A stretch of DNA of 64,000 bases from Arctopsyche grandis. Its lineage: Eukaryota; Arthropoda; Insecta; Trichoptera; Hydropsychidae. The stretch is taken from assembly GCF_051622035.1 (NCBI RefSeq), contig NC_135360.1:9290001-9354000 (forward strand), given 5' to 3'. The notes beneath the pieces were generated by a model that worked only from the letters and a program-made list of their open reading frames with translations, was not told the DNA's origin and ran no database searches. Positions 45,167 through 57,815 of the stretch are shown here, piece after piece. Each line of letters begins with the position of its first letter. The stretch's first letter is position 1. Position numbers and translations under genes: made by a program.

Positions 45167-47721
45167 TTAAACTCCAGTATATTTTCCACAGAATATGATC
45201 AAATTTTTTTGTTTTATTATGAAAAAGAAAGGATGTTGGGCCTTAAATTCCATTCCTCGTCTCGGCAATCTTTCTTCTCGAGATTTTCCTAAAAATACAA
45301 ATATTATTTCATCACATTATTTAACCGATATACATATATGCATAATTTTATTATATAAATACATACCAATAGCAATATCCATCTCAATACCCTTTTCATT
45401 TACATCAACAAATGCTCGTTGTACAAATTCAGAAATGTAAAGCGTTTCATTGCTCTGTATCAAACTACTCAAATTAGATTTTTTGGAATCAAAGATAAGA
45501 TTTATACCAAGCTATAAAATCGAGGTTTATTATGTAAATATTTTTTTTGAAACTTTTGATGAACGAACAAATGCATATGTATTATATACAATGTACCTGT
45601 GATAATAAACTATTCAATTTGGTTTGCGATTCTATTTTAAATTTTGGAATGGTGACTTTGACCTCGGTTATTTTTAACCTATTGAAAATCTCATCGATAT
45701 TACAATTTTCTAATTTTCGCTCTAAGTCTGATAAGCCATTCACAGCATTTGGTAAAAATATCACCATTGACATATCTTCACCCAAGTAAGGAATTTCTAA
45801 AACCTGCGATTGATTTCTAATTAATACAATAGTGATTAAAACTTATATATATTAAAGGGTATTATATAATTTTCTGACCTTTGAGTTCCATTCTAATATT
45901 TCAGTAAAGCGGTACATATTCACACTACACATTATATCAATAATTATGTATTTTTCGGGATTTACATGGAATCGACTTGTTGATGTTTCAAAAGAGATCC
46001 TCCAATCACTCTTCAATGTTGAACAAGTATGTATGTTTTTTTAATAATAAATAAAAAATCGAACTGTTATATGATTATAGCCCAGAATTAAAGCACAAAG
46101 ATTTGGACCCCAAATAATATTATGATATTATATTCAAAACCATTCCGAATTCATGCTTGAAATTTTCCATATTTTTTCTGTATGTATACAGAACTATTAC
46201 TTCGTATTTGGGGTTCAAATTATTCGGCTAAAAATACACAGAAATAAATTAAAAATAAGTATACCATAAAATATATAGCATTTACGATGATCATACTGGC
46301 ATTTGAGTTGATTGTATCGGGTGATACTAAATTCTTTATTTTGGTATTTGTCTTGTTTTCAACCTTAAACATGAATATGTATATATAAATATCAACTTAA
46401 TTGAAAACAATACAAATTCAACTCACCCATTCGTTCATTATTAAAGTGACATTTTTGCCAGATTTAAAATTAGCATTTTCAATCTCAGAGAAAAACACAT
46501 TTTCCGTTAGTCTTACAAAGTTTGATTTAAAAGCAAACGATGTATTATCTTTTACATATATTTTACTAGCAATATTTAAAATTATATTCCGTGCAGAATT
46601 CAGTCTAGTCAAATGTCTTTTGAACGCCAATTTTACCTGCAAAGACATTGACAAATGAAATTTAATAAGGTTGTGGCTATTTGCAGGTACTGTATCTGTG
46701 AATTATTGGCTATTTGCAGGTACTATAGCGCAAAGCTTTCTGCGCATGCGCGTGAACTTATAATCCGATTATAATTTCTTACATTTAATGTATGCTAGAC
46801 TTGCTTAATCAATCGTTCATTATACTTGAGGCAAATAAATTTCGCACGTTATTATAATAGATTTATATCATTTAGCTAGTTCGCGGCTTGTACTTATATG
46901 TAGGTATTATACGTTTTATATGATAATAATTTTCTAACAATGATTAATATTAACTAATTTGGATTATATTTTTTACTCTACGTCACTTTACGAGTTCGAA
47001 CTAAATTATACGAGGTTTAAAACAAAATTTTAACAGTAAACACGCTGACAGTGACAGTTCACGCACATGCGCAGAAGGCTTTGCGCCTGTCGCAGATATA
47101 GTACCTGCAAATAGCCAATAATTCGCAGATACGGTACCTGCAAATAGCCACAACAATTTAATAATACCTTCTAAATGAAATTCAATATAAAAGTAATAAA
47201 TGTCAATTTGTTTAAACGACCCAACTCGACATTTTTTTTTTTTAGTATGGGTATCTTATTATAAATAAAAATGTCGTTATTACCGATAAAGCATTTGGTA
47301 TGTGTAAAACATTGTTTATTTCATGTTTAGTCAGTCCCCATGCGCCGAGAGATAATAGAGCCAAAGGTATCTCAGCCGAAAATGGGGATACTACGAAATT
47401 TTCGTCACCGACTTCATTTGCAGCATTCTAAAACAAAACAATGTGTGCAATGTGAATGTATTCTATGTAATATATAGGAAAACAATTTAAAATTATTATT
47501 CACCTTATAAAGCTCCAAGGAGAATTGATTAATAGAATCTGTAACTAATTCAATATCCAAATTGTGCTCTTGCTTGGTGGTTGTAATACTCGTCAAGATT
47601 AAAAACAAGATTAGAAATTCTGGTAATCACATAATTTCATATAATAGCGTATCTCAGAGGTGTGTGTTTTATAAAATTAAAATTTATACGAATTACCATA
47701 ACACATTGCTGTACAAGTCAT
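45167..47721 (-). CDS. Divergent secreted serpin F, probably non-inhibitory (399 aa)
   Basis: Most divergent member. Exons: 47697-47721, 47504-47619, 47284-47427, 46427-46636, 46265-46363, 45879-46010, 45597-45803, 45367-45511, 45167-45288, totalling 1200 nt in frame. The start MTCTAMCYEFLILFLILTSI is a signal peptide; an internal Met six codons on is an alternative start. Landmarks are NFVVSPFSAEIPLALLSLGA, LIMNEWV, IIVNAIYFM, VTIPKFKIES and KAQHPFFFII. The hinge reads VDVNEKGIEMDIAI: P14 Ile, P12 Met, P11 Asp and P10 Ile replace the small residues needed for loop insertion, so protease inhibition is unlikely. The RCL GKSREERLPRRGMEF is strongly basic. Exon 6 is three codons shorter than in the paralogues. 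A TIR element lies in the intron upstream of exon 4. Confidence 0.85.
46669..47154. mobile_element. TIR element with repeated terminal motif in serpin F intron
   Basis: Inverted ends GTTGTGGCTATTTGCAGGTA; the motif GGCTATTTGCAGGTAC is also repeated a second time inside each end, and GCGCAAAG(C)CTTCTGCGCATG extends the inverted match. AATTTAATAA flanks both sides (46659-46668 and 47155-47164) as a probable target duplication. No transposase. Confidence 0.85.
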
Positions 47722-48057
47722 CGTTATCTACAATGTTAACAGTTCAACAGCAAAAGTACATATAAATGATTAAACACATTTTATCCTTACGTAGTTTTGA
47801 TAATAAAGATTGTTATTAATAAATATTTTGTATTTCAACACAAAAATGGTCATTGAAAATACATTTGATATATTACACTATTCTATCAGAATATTCAAAT
47901 GCATATATGAATATATTTTCATGGATATTAATTTGATATCAGAAGCTAACAGTACATCACAACCAAATTACAATTCAATATTTAATTTAACAACTAAACC
48001 ATGGTATGAATATGAACAAAGTTTGGGAATATGTGGAATAATCAAATATGATAGTAA
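47722..48057. other. Short non-coding spacer
   Basis: Lies between the start of serpin F and the LTR element. It probably includes the serpin F promoter, but I see no clear TATA or shared block. Confidence 0.4.
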
Positions 48058-48441
48058 TGTTACGTACGCCGTGGATTGAGCGAATTGTACTTAGACCAAC
48101 GGATATCTGTTATCGAATTAACTAAATGCATGCACTTACTTCCAAAGATTATATCTGGACTCTAAGTGCATTTAGGCTAAACAATGACCGATATTAGTTA
48201 TTTCTCAGAATCGGTACGGGGAGACCCAATATCGGGGAAATACATATCCGAACACGTGACTATACAACAGGTAAACAGATTAGGCGTCCTGAGAGATCTA
48301 CCCTTTATAAGGCGGTACGTAGGCGATATAAGTCATTCTGGACGGAGCACTGGCAATACGTGTATCTCCTGAATCATCAATAAATGCTGTGAAACGACTG
48401 TTGGCCTTTTACTTGGATCCTCCACCCACCCCTACGCAACA
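48058..48441 (+). repeat. 5' LTR, 384 bp
   Basis: Starts TGTTACGTACGCC and ends CTACGCAACA. It contains a TTTATAAGG TATA-like site and a CAATAAATGC polyadenylation-type signal. It differs from the 3' LTR at one site that I found (A versus G in TATCG(A/G)ATTA). Confidence 0.95.
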
Positions 48442-50403
48442 CTGGTCGTCAGAAGTGGGATCCAAGATGGGCCGTGGAACAAAGTCACCAGCGAAGGAAG
48501 AGAAGCTACAGCGAAGCCATCCTCGGGAGCTGTAGGAGAGAGTTCGAGCCAAGGAGACACGAAACAAAAAAATGCAGTTTTCACTGCAACACACAGAATC
48601 GGTCATCACATTTTCGGTTGTCGAATTGCAGTTATCACTGCAACTCGACTTTGACATTATCGGCGGTGGCCGCCAAGAAGTCATCGGGATGACGGAAGGA
48701 GGTTACGAAACGGGAGGTTTCGTACAAGTGCTGCCGGGAGAGGACAACTTGAGGCGTTGTCAAGGGCAACATCGGAGAGCAGCATCCGGCAATTGCAGAG
48801 TCATCCAAAGGGCGACCGGGACGAGGGCAGTTCGCCAATTCGCCGCAAGTAGCAAGAATTAGCGGCTGTAGGTGACGACGATCCACGGGAAAGCATCGTC
48901 GTCAGAAGAGGAGCGGAGATCAGGAATGCGGAGGAGCAAGAATTCATCGGGATGACGGAAGGAGGTTACGAAACGGGAGGTTTCGTACAAGTGCTGCCGG
49001 GAGAGGACAACTTGAGGCGTTGTCAAGGGCAACATCGGAGAGCAGCATCCGGCAATTGCAGAGTCATCCAAAGGGCGACCGGGACGAGGGCAGTTCACCG
49101 GTCCACTTACGCCGCAAGTACCAAGAATTAGCGGCTGTAGGTGACGACGATCCACGGGAAAGCATCGTCGTCAGAAGAGGAGTGGAGATCGACTACAACT
49201 GAGAGATGTCGATTACAAGCCACTATTCCCTTCAACTGTTTGTTGACGGCAGATGTCAACAAACTGGGAAAAAAAATCTAATAGGAAACTAGTTAACTAC
49301 CTGTTATGTCACAGGTGGCATCTCGCAAAGAGTCGGAAAGTAAATGGAATTCAATCGGAACCATGCAACGGCAGAGAGGCACATCTATCAGATTGGATAA
49401 ATGTTGGTTGGTCAGTCGGCGGAGTCAATCAAGTCACTTTTTGGAGGATAGAGGCACCGCTTCAGAGGGAATGGCAACGGAAGCACGTTCTGGGTGGAAC
49501 GTTGGTCTGCAGCAGGATGCTGGGCCACATGACCGGAAGACGGAGCCACCGCAACAAATTTGGACGTTGGGGAAACGAGCGACTTGGATCAACCACGTGA
49601 GGGCATTTGAAACCGAAGAAACGCCAGATCGCGACTTCAACGAGAGAGAGCGGAACAATTGATATACGTCAACATCGAAAAAAAATCTAGTTGGAAACTA
49701 GTGGAAACACGAGTACCTGAAAAAATACATGGACAGTTGCAGCAGTGTTTAGATCATCTCGCAGATGTAACGGGAAAATACATCAGAAAGAAATGGATTT
49801 CAGTTGGGTCAATGGAACGGAAAAGAAGCACATTCAACAGAGTGGCAGACTGTTGGGTGCACATTTACCAAGGTCAATGGAACGGAAAAGAAACACAACC
49901 AGCAGAGTGGCAGACTGAGGTGTGCACATTTTCCAGGGTCAAGGGAACGGAAAAGAAGCACCACCAACAGAGTGGCAGACTGAGGGGTGCACATTTTCCA
50001 GGGTCAACCGTCATTTTTGTGAGGATGGTGGCGATTCTTGTGGGACATGGCTTTGGAGCACGTTCTGGGTTGAACGTTGGTCTGCAGCAGGATGCTGGGC
50101 CACATGACATAGGAACACTGGGCCACCGTAGCAAATTTGGACGATGGTGACACGAGAGACATGGACCAAGTCACTTTTGTGAGGATGGGAGCGATTCTTG
50201 TGGGACATGGCTTTGGAGCACGTTCTGAGTTGAACGTTGGTCTGCAGCAGGATGCTGGGCCACATGACAGGAATACGGGGCTGCCATAGCAAATTTGGAC
50301 TTTGGTGATACGAGCAACATGGACCAAACACGTGAGAAGTTTTGGACCGAAGAGCTAACAAATAATGATTTCCAAATGTAGAACATCGGATGACTAATTT
50401 TAG

Positions 50404-50790
50404 GCGAGTAGAAATGTAACTGTAACTGTTTCCATTGTAAAGGTGACGTAAAGTGAAGTGTAACGAAAGTTTAATGTAATTGTTTCCATTGTAAAGGTGA
50501 CGTAAAGTGAAGTGTAATGAAAGTTTTTATGTAATTGTTTCAATTGTAAAGGTGACGTAAATTGAAATGTAACGAAAGTTCAATGTAATTGTTTCCATTG
50601 TAAAGGTGTCGTAAATTGAAGGGTAACGAAAGGTTAATGTAATTGTTTACATTGTAAAGGTGTCGTAAATTGAAATGTAACGAAAGTTTAATGCAATTGT
50701 TTCCATTGTAAAGATGACGTTAATCTAACTGTTACAGAATTTAAATTGTAAAGGTAACGTTAATGTAACGGTAGTAGAAATTAAATGTCA
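50404..50790. repeat. ~60-bp tandem repeat within the LTR element
   Basis: About six to seven copies of GTAATTGTTTCCATTGTAAA GGTGACGTAAA...GTAACGAAAGTTTAAT, gradually degenerating towards the 3' LTR. Its role is unknown; internal tandem repeats are common in non-coding LTR elements. Confidence 0.85.
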
Positions 50791-50932
50791 TTGTTTTCAT
50801 TGTAACTGCAAAGATAACGGCTGTAATTGTAAATGTAACTATGACTGATATCGGAGATAAATGTAACTACTGTAGATTTATCAGTTATGATTTGTTGGTC
50901 AATCGGGACGATTTGACCTAAGAGGGAGGCAA

Positions 50933-51316
50933 TGTTACGTACGCCGTGGATTGAGCGAATTGTACTTAGACCAACGGATATCTGTTATCGGATTAACTAA
51001 ATGCATGCACTTACTTCCAAAGATTATATCTGGACTCTAAGTGCATTTAGGCTAAACAATGACCGATATTAGTTATTTCTCAGAATCGGTACGGGGAGAC
51101 CCAATATCGGGGAAATACATATCCGAACACGTGACTATACAACAGGTAAACAGATTAGGCGTCCTGAGAGATCTACCCTTTATAAGGCGGTACGTAGGCG
51201 ATATAAGTCATTCTGGACGGAGCACTGGCAATACGTGTATCTCCTGAATCATCAATAAATGCTGTGAAACGACTGTTGGCCTTTTACTTGGATCCTCCAC
51301 CCACCCCTACGCAACA
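50933..51316 (+). repeat. 3' LTR, 384 bp
   Basis: Same length and ends as the 5' LTR and followed by GTAA. The solo LTR at 17352-17755 is a more diverged relative. Confidence 0.95.
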
Positions 51317-51535
51317 GTAACATGCCTTCTAATCAAATTGAAAAGGAAAAACGTATACATATGTACATAAATATAATTAAAAAAAATTGTAATGCTGAGA
51401 AAAAATTCGTATATTTTTTACCAAAGAATTTCACTTTTTAATGTCATTTTCGCTCATAAGCATTAATAAAAAAAGAGAGAGAGAGAAAGAGTCATTATTA
51501 TTATTGGTAAACGGACTACTTACTAGTCATGTGTG

Positions 51536-51682
51536 AACCAGTCACAGGACAACCGGTCGCTCTAGATCGGTCACACGTGATCACCCGTCACACTAAAACT
51601 GGTCACGTGAAAACTGATCACACTCTAAAACTGGTCACGAGAAAACTGGTCACACCCTAAAATTGGTCACGAGAAAACTGAT
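51536..51682. repeat. Tandem ACTGGTCAC repeats
   Basis: Repeats of the form AAACTGGTCACGAGAAAACT GGTCACACCCTA in direct order, with degenerate forms (GATCGGTCACACG) at the left. The block runs directly into the GC-rich minisatellite. Confidence 0.8.
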
Positions 51683-51710
51683 TTTCTATTTTTTTCATAT
51701 TTTTCATTTT

Positions 51711-52218
51711 TGTGCTCCGGGCGCCGGAGGCGTCTGAAGCACTGGGAGCGAAGGCCCCGGGGCGTCGGCGGCGCTGGGGGCCAAGACTCCACGGTGCCAG
51801 GGGCAACGGGGGCCAAGCCCCCGGGGTGCCGAAGGCACCGGAGGCGCAGGGAGCGCCGGAGGCGTTGACGGCGCTGGGGGCGAAGGCCCCGGGGCGCCAA
51901 GGGCACTGGGGGCGAAGCCCCCGGGGTGCCGACGGCATCGGGGGCGCTGGGAGCGCCGGAGGCGTCGGCGGTGCTGGGGGCGAAGGTCCCGGAGCGTCGT
52001 AGGCGCCGGAGGCGATGGCCTCGGGGTGCCGGAGGCATCGGGGACGCTGGGGGTGTCGGAGGCGTAGACGTCGCTGGGGGCGAAGCCCCCAAGGTGCCGA
52101 AGGCATCGGGGGCGCTGGGGGCGAAGGCCCCGAAGCGTTGGAGGCGCCGGGGGCGAAGGCCCCGGGATGCCGAAGGCATTGGGGGCGCTGGGGGCAAAGG
52201 CGTCGGGGCGTCGGCGAT
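51711..52218. repeat. GC-rich minisatellite
   Basis: About 500 bp of very GC-rich DNA in an otherwise AT-rich region. It is made of degenerate units around GGGGGCGAAGGCCCCGGGG and TGCCGAAGGCATCGGGGGCG, apparently built on 9-bp sub-repeats. Several frames on both strands are open over its length (up to 204 codons, Pro/Ala/Ser-rich) only because sub-repeat length is a multiple of three. No start context, splice signals or known domain support a gene. Confidence 0.85.
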
Positions 52219-52314
52219 GCATAAAACGTAATTCGTAATTTGTCATTCGTAATTTCTAATTCGTGCATCAATTTTTTTCCGAAACCAGTCGATTCAATGT
52301 CTTTAACTTTATTT

Positions 52315-52524
52315 TTATTTGAGTTTCAATTCCTTTTCGAAAGCATCCGGGCCCAACACTAGTGTTAAAATAATATCCGATAATCTACGCTCACCGAGGT
52401 GGAAAATATCGCATTCAGCTCTTGGTATATGAGCCATTCGAAAAAGAAGTGTGCGAGCAGGAGATACAACCATTAAATGATGATATCTACCACGCACAAA
52501 ATTATTAGGTACATAAAGTCCCAA
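52315..52524 (-). other. Unrecognised 69-codon open frame
   Basis: It begins MGLYVPNNFVRGRYHHLMVV and contains RTLLFRMAHIPRAECDIFHL. The composition looks protein-like rather than repeat-derived, but I do not recognise a family. It lies between the minisatellite and the TA palindrome and may be a fragment of a mobile-element protein. Confidence 0.2.
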
Positions 52525-52570
52525 ATATATGATATATCATATAACTTTATATTATTTATTTATATATACA

Positions 52571-53600
<1,030 letters not shown>

Positions 53601-53759
53601 ACCACCCGTTGAAATTAGCATAACACAACACTAATAGTCACCATAAAGTTTTATTTTACAAAAAAATAATAAAAAATTGCAAATATAAAAAAAAAAAACA
53701 CATGTGTGCGCTAGGTCTAATAGGCAAAACCACGCGAATAATTTTGGATTGTGATAAAT

Positions 53760-54015
53760 AAATTTGTACTGGGATTGTGATTGTGAATGTGTTTGGCGTG
53801 AGCAGTTGTCGGCCTGCAGCCGATCCGTTGTAACCGAAACGGCCGTTGCGTTTGAACCGATCGGCTGACGGGTCGGCGATCAGTGACGGACACAGCCGGT
53901 AGAGATTCGTTAGCGCAGTTCGCGCTTTGACTCCCGCAGACGAGAACTGCTGGCATTCGAGGACTTCGAACCTCGACCCTCAGCACCCTTCGAAGTCTCG
54001 CAACTGCAACTGACC
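53760..54015 (+). promoter_or_regulatory. Cyclin B promoter / 5' UTR, GC-rich with CHR and Myb-type sites
   Basis: A CpG-rich stretch immediately upstream of the cyclin B ATG in AT-rich surroundings. It contains TTTGAA (53851-53856), the core of the cell-cycle homology region bound by DREAM/MuvB complexes, and two Myb-type sites CCGTTG (53825-53830 and 53843-53848). Mitotic cyclin promoters are known to use such sites; their use here is inference. No clear TATA box. A minus-strand frame through this region is a shadow. Confidence 0.45.
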
Positions 54016-54954
54016 ATGGAAGCCGCTCGTCGCCCTACCGCCCGCGCCCTACCGGTCAGTATCTCTCGCCACTCCTATTACACTTATTGTCACACACCTC
54101 TCACCTCTCCATGCAACAATAACACCCCCATTTTTTCCCGCATTTTTGTACGTCCATACCTCGCGATATGCAATTGGACTGATGTTTATACATACATATG
54201 TGTGATATATACATATGCTCTAAAATAAAAAAATACGCATACAGTAGTATTGATTTTCCGATATTTTTCAACTAATACGTAGTATGTATGTGTGTATATA
54301 TGAAAATAATAAGTCGAAATTCTCATCGAGCAAACTACTGCACCGGTAGGTAAAGCATTGGTGGGACAGAGTTGTGAAGAACAGATGATGTCAAGTGGGG
54401 GCAGGTTACGATATCTCCTGATGATTTGTGGATAATAAAGCAGAACGTGGGGAGAACTGATACTGATTTTTTATATACACATGTTATAGTGGAAGCATTA
54501 CCGTAATGATAGGTTCCAGTGGCGGCTCGTGAGAATTCATAGAGGGTTGGTTGCAGAGACTTATCCAGCTGTAGTAGCTCGTTGACCATGCCGGTGATCA
54601 AATGCAGACAAAATAGCATGCATATGTACTATACTGGAAGGTCTGCAGTCCTACAGTATATATGGACGGCAAAAATAACATGCATTTGTATTTTTGATCA
54701 AATGCAGACAAAATAGCACGCATATATACTATACTGAGAGGTCTGTAGCCCCGCAGTACATATAGACAAGCCACCACTGATATGTTCTTATTTAGGGATT
54801 GTAAACCCAATTGTGGATGGTGTGAAAGAATATGAATAAGGTGGGAAGGTAAATGCTATTGATTTAATCTGAGATTGGTTTCAATTATGTATATTTCAAA
54901 GTCCCGTTAGTTCTATTTGTAAAGAACAGATGGTTTTGTAGTAGTGAAAACTCA

Positions 54955-55006
<52 letters not shown>

Positions 55007-57764
55007 TTCCTTTTCCCCTTTCCTTTACTCAATTCTTATCTTATAATAAACTTTATCAATACAATTATTTGTCAAATACTAATAATCGTATTCTTGACCT
55101 AGCTATTAGTAGTTTCCCCTTATATATTTCTCGTGCTGACTCTACGCTAATCCATGAAGATTCTCATCATTTATCCTTTTGCATCTCAATAATTTACAAC
55201 AAATCTTCACCCTTGAATTATAATTATAATAAAACTTTCCTCTTTAGAAAAGCTGACTATGCTACAATTATTCCAATTTTAAGCGATATCAATTGGAATT
55301 CACTTTTGTCCAATTTAAATATTGATTTAGCTTGTAAAAAATTTTACGATAACTTACAAAATATTATTGAATGCCACGTCCCTTTTACTCTTAAATCTAA
55401 GCGTACCAAATATCCCCCTTGGTTTACATCGTCTCTTATTAAAATAATAAAAGAAAAAAACAAATTCCATAAAAAATTTAAAATTTATTCAAATCCCTTA
55501 GATTATCAAAGTTTTTCACTATTAAGAGCTCGAATTAAAAAATATTCTTTAATCTGCTTTAGAAATTATATTTCTCTTATTCAAAATAATATTAAAACTA
55601 ATCCCAAATCATTTTGGTCATATATAAATTCAAAAAAAAATACCTCCTCTTCATATCCTTCCGTAATGTATTATGGAAATAAGTCGGCTTCACATGGTTC
55701 TGAAATCTGTACCATTTTTGCTGACTATTTTGACTCCACTTTCAATAGTGATTCTACCATTAACCTTTCTATCTCTAATACAGATACTTCTTCTTGTAAC
55801 TTATCTACTTTTCATTTTGACTTATCTACTGTACTCAGTCACATCAACTCTCTCAATGTTAATCTTGGTGCGGGTTGTGATGGTTTGCCTTCTTTTTTCC
55901 TTGTTAAATGTGCTGTCCCATTATCTCTTCCCATAACAATCCTTTTCAATCTTTCTATGTCGAACGGTAAATTTCCTGACTATTGGAAATTATCTTACAT
56001 CACCCCTATTTTTAAAAAAGGTGATAAGAATCTTATTGAGAATTACCGTCCTATATCTAAACTATCTGTCATTAGTAAAATCTTTGAAAAAATTATCTAT
56101 AATTTCCTTTTCTCCAATTTCAAAAACTACATTATACCTGAACAACATGGTTTTTTTAAGGGGAGATCGGTAGAGACTAACCTGCTTAATTTCACTAGTA
56201 CTCTCACATCTTATATGGACAAACGAATCCAAATAGACGTCGTTTATACGGATTTCTCTAAAGCTTTTGATAAAATCAATCACAACCTTTTACTCAATAA
56301 ACTTTGGTCCCTTGGAATCCGAGGAAATTTATTTCGTTGGATCTCTTCGTATATACTAAATCGTCACCAAATCATAATTCTCAATGGTTTTAGATCATCA
56401 CTTAGACATATTCCTTCCGGTGTCCCACAAGGGTCGCATTTAGGTCCCTTATTGTTTTTACTCTATATTAATGATATCTCATACATCTTCAAACATTCCT
56501 TTATACTTCTTTACGCTGATGATTTAAAAATTTACAAACCTATATACACCATAGACGATTGTCATAAGATACAAGAAGATCTAGATAGATTCTCTATATA
56601 TTGTTTAAATAATGATCTTTTTATTAATCTAGAAAAATGCTCTATTTTAAATTTCACTAGAAATAAGTCAATTATTACTAATCAATATCAATTAAATCAT
56701 TCAATCCTTAACACGTCATCTTCTATTAAGGATCTTGGTGTAATACTCAATAATAAACTAGATTTCTCTGAACATATTTCTTTTATTACCAACAAAGCAT
56801 TTAAATCTCTTGGATTCCTACTCCGCTCAACAAAACCCTTTAATGATCCTTATGTACTAAAATTACTTTATTTTTCCTTTGTAAGGTCTCACCTTGAATT
56901 TGCCTCAATTATCTGGTCACCTTTTTATTTATCCCATATTAATTGTATTGAGAAAGTTCAACTTAAATTTATTAAATCCTTACGCTACCTTTTTCCTACC
57001 TATACCCATTCTACTGTTTCCGACATTTTAAAAATCCTTTCTTTTAACAATCTTTCTGTCAGGCGACGACATTCTGATGCTATATTCTTCTTTAAGCTCA
57101 TAAATGGTTTCCTTGATTGTTCTGATTTACTGAATAAGGTTAATTTCAGAATCCCAGTTCGATACCCTAGACGCGTTACACTCTTTTCACTTGATCCTTT
57201 CAATACTAATTCCCAAAAATATTTTTATCTGCAGCGCGTTTATCGTATGTTTAACGGAGAGCTGAATGAGGTTGATCTGTTTGGTATTTCCCTACATCAA
57301 TTCAGGTCTAACATCAAGAGAATCTTGACCGATTGATTCATTTTTTCTTCTATTCTATTTTTCCAATATTTCCATTATTTTTATACTTTAGTTTAGTTAT
57401 GTAATGTGCTATTTAATCATATTATAGCTTTCATTCCTTTCCATTTCATTTGTTTATTTTGTATTTACCTTTTTCATTTGTTTTTTATATTTGTAAATTT
57501 CAATTTCTTCTTATATTCTATCTTATAACCTTTTCCAAATATTTTAATACTATAGTTTAATTATGCAGTGTACTACATATTTTGTCATGCCTTTATTCTT
57601 TACTTTTTAATTTGTTTTCCTTATATTTATCTTTTTCATTTTTGTAAAAATCTATTATTGGACTCGGGTGTTACATATATTATTTATTTACTTTTTGTGT
57701 TTTTTATACCTATCTCTGTACATCCTGTCTGTTGATTTTTCAATTAATAAAATAAAATAAAAAT

Positions 57765-57815
<51 letters not shown>

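Larger units (their letters stand above)
48058..51316 (+). mobile_element. Complete non-coding LTR retrotransposon (LARD-like)
   Basis: Two 384-bp LTRs bound a 2.5-kb interior, and the 4-bp duplication GTAA flanks the element (48054-48057 and 51317-51320). A presumptive primer-binding site TGGTCGTCAGAAGTGGGA follows the 5' LTR, and a polypurine tract AAGAGGGAGG precedes the 3' LTR. The interior encodes no gag, protease, reverse transcriptase or integrase that I can recognise. It carries a ~264-bp tandem duplication (48683 and 48947 starts), three copies of a GCACGTTCTGGGT(T/G)GAACGT segment (near 49483, 50058 and 50217) and a ~60-bp tandem block. It must rely on proteins from an autonomous relative, probably a Ty3/gypsy or Bel/Pao type. 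It is relatively GC-rich against its surroundings. Confidence 0.92.

Noticed and set aside
48184-48372. 62-codon frame repeated at 51059-51247
   Set aside because: Lies inside both LTRs and is duplicated with them; no known product.
48409-50386. Several 70-160-codon frames in the LTR element interior
   Set aside because: They lie in internal repeats on both strands and lack gag, protease, RT or integrase motifs.
51657-52271. 204-, 180- and 176-codon Pro/Ala-rich frames
   Set aside because: Overlapping frames all open in a GC-rich minisatellite with 3n periodicity; no domain or splice context.
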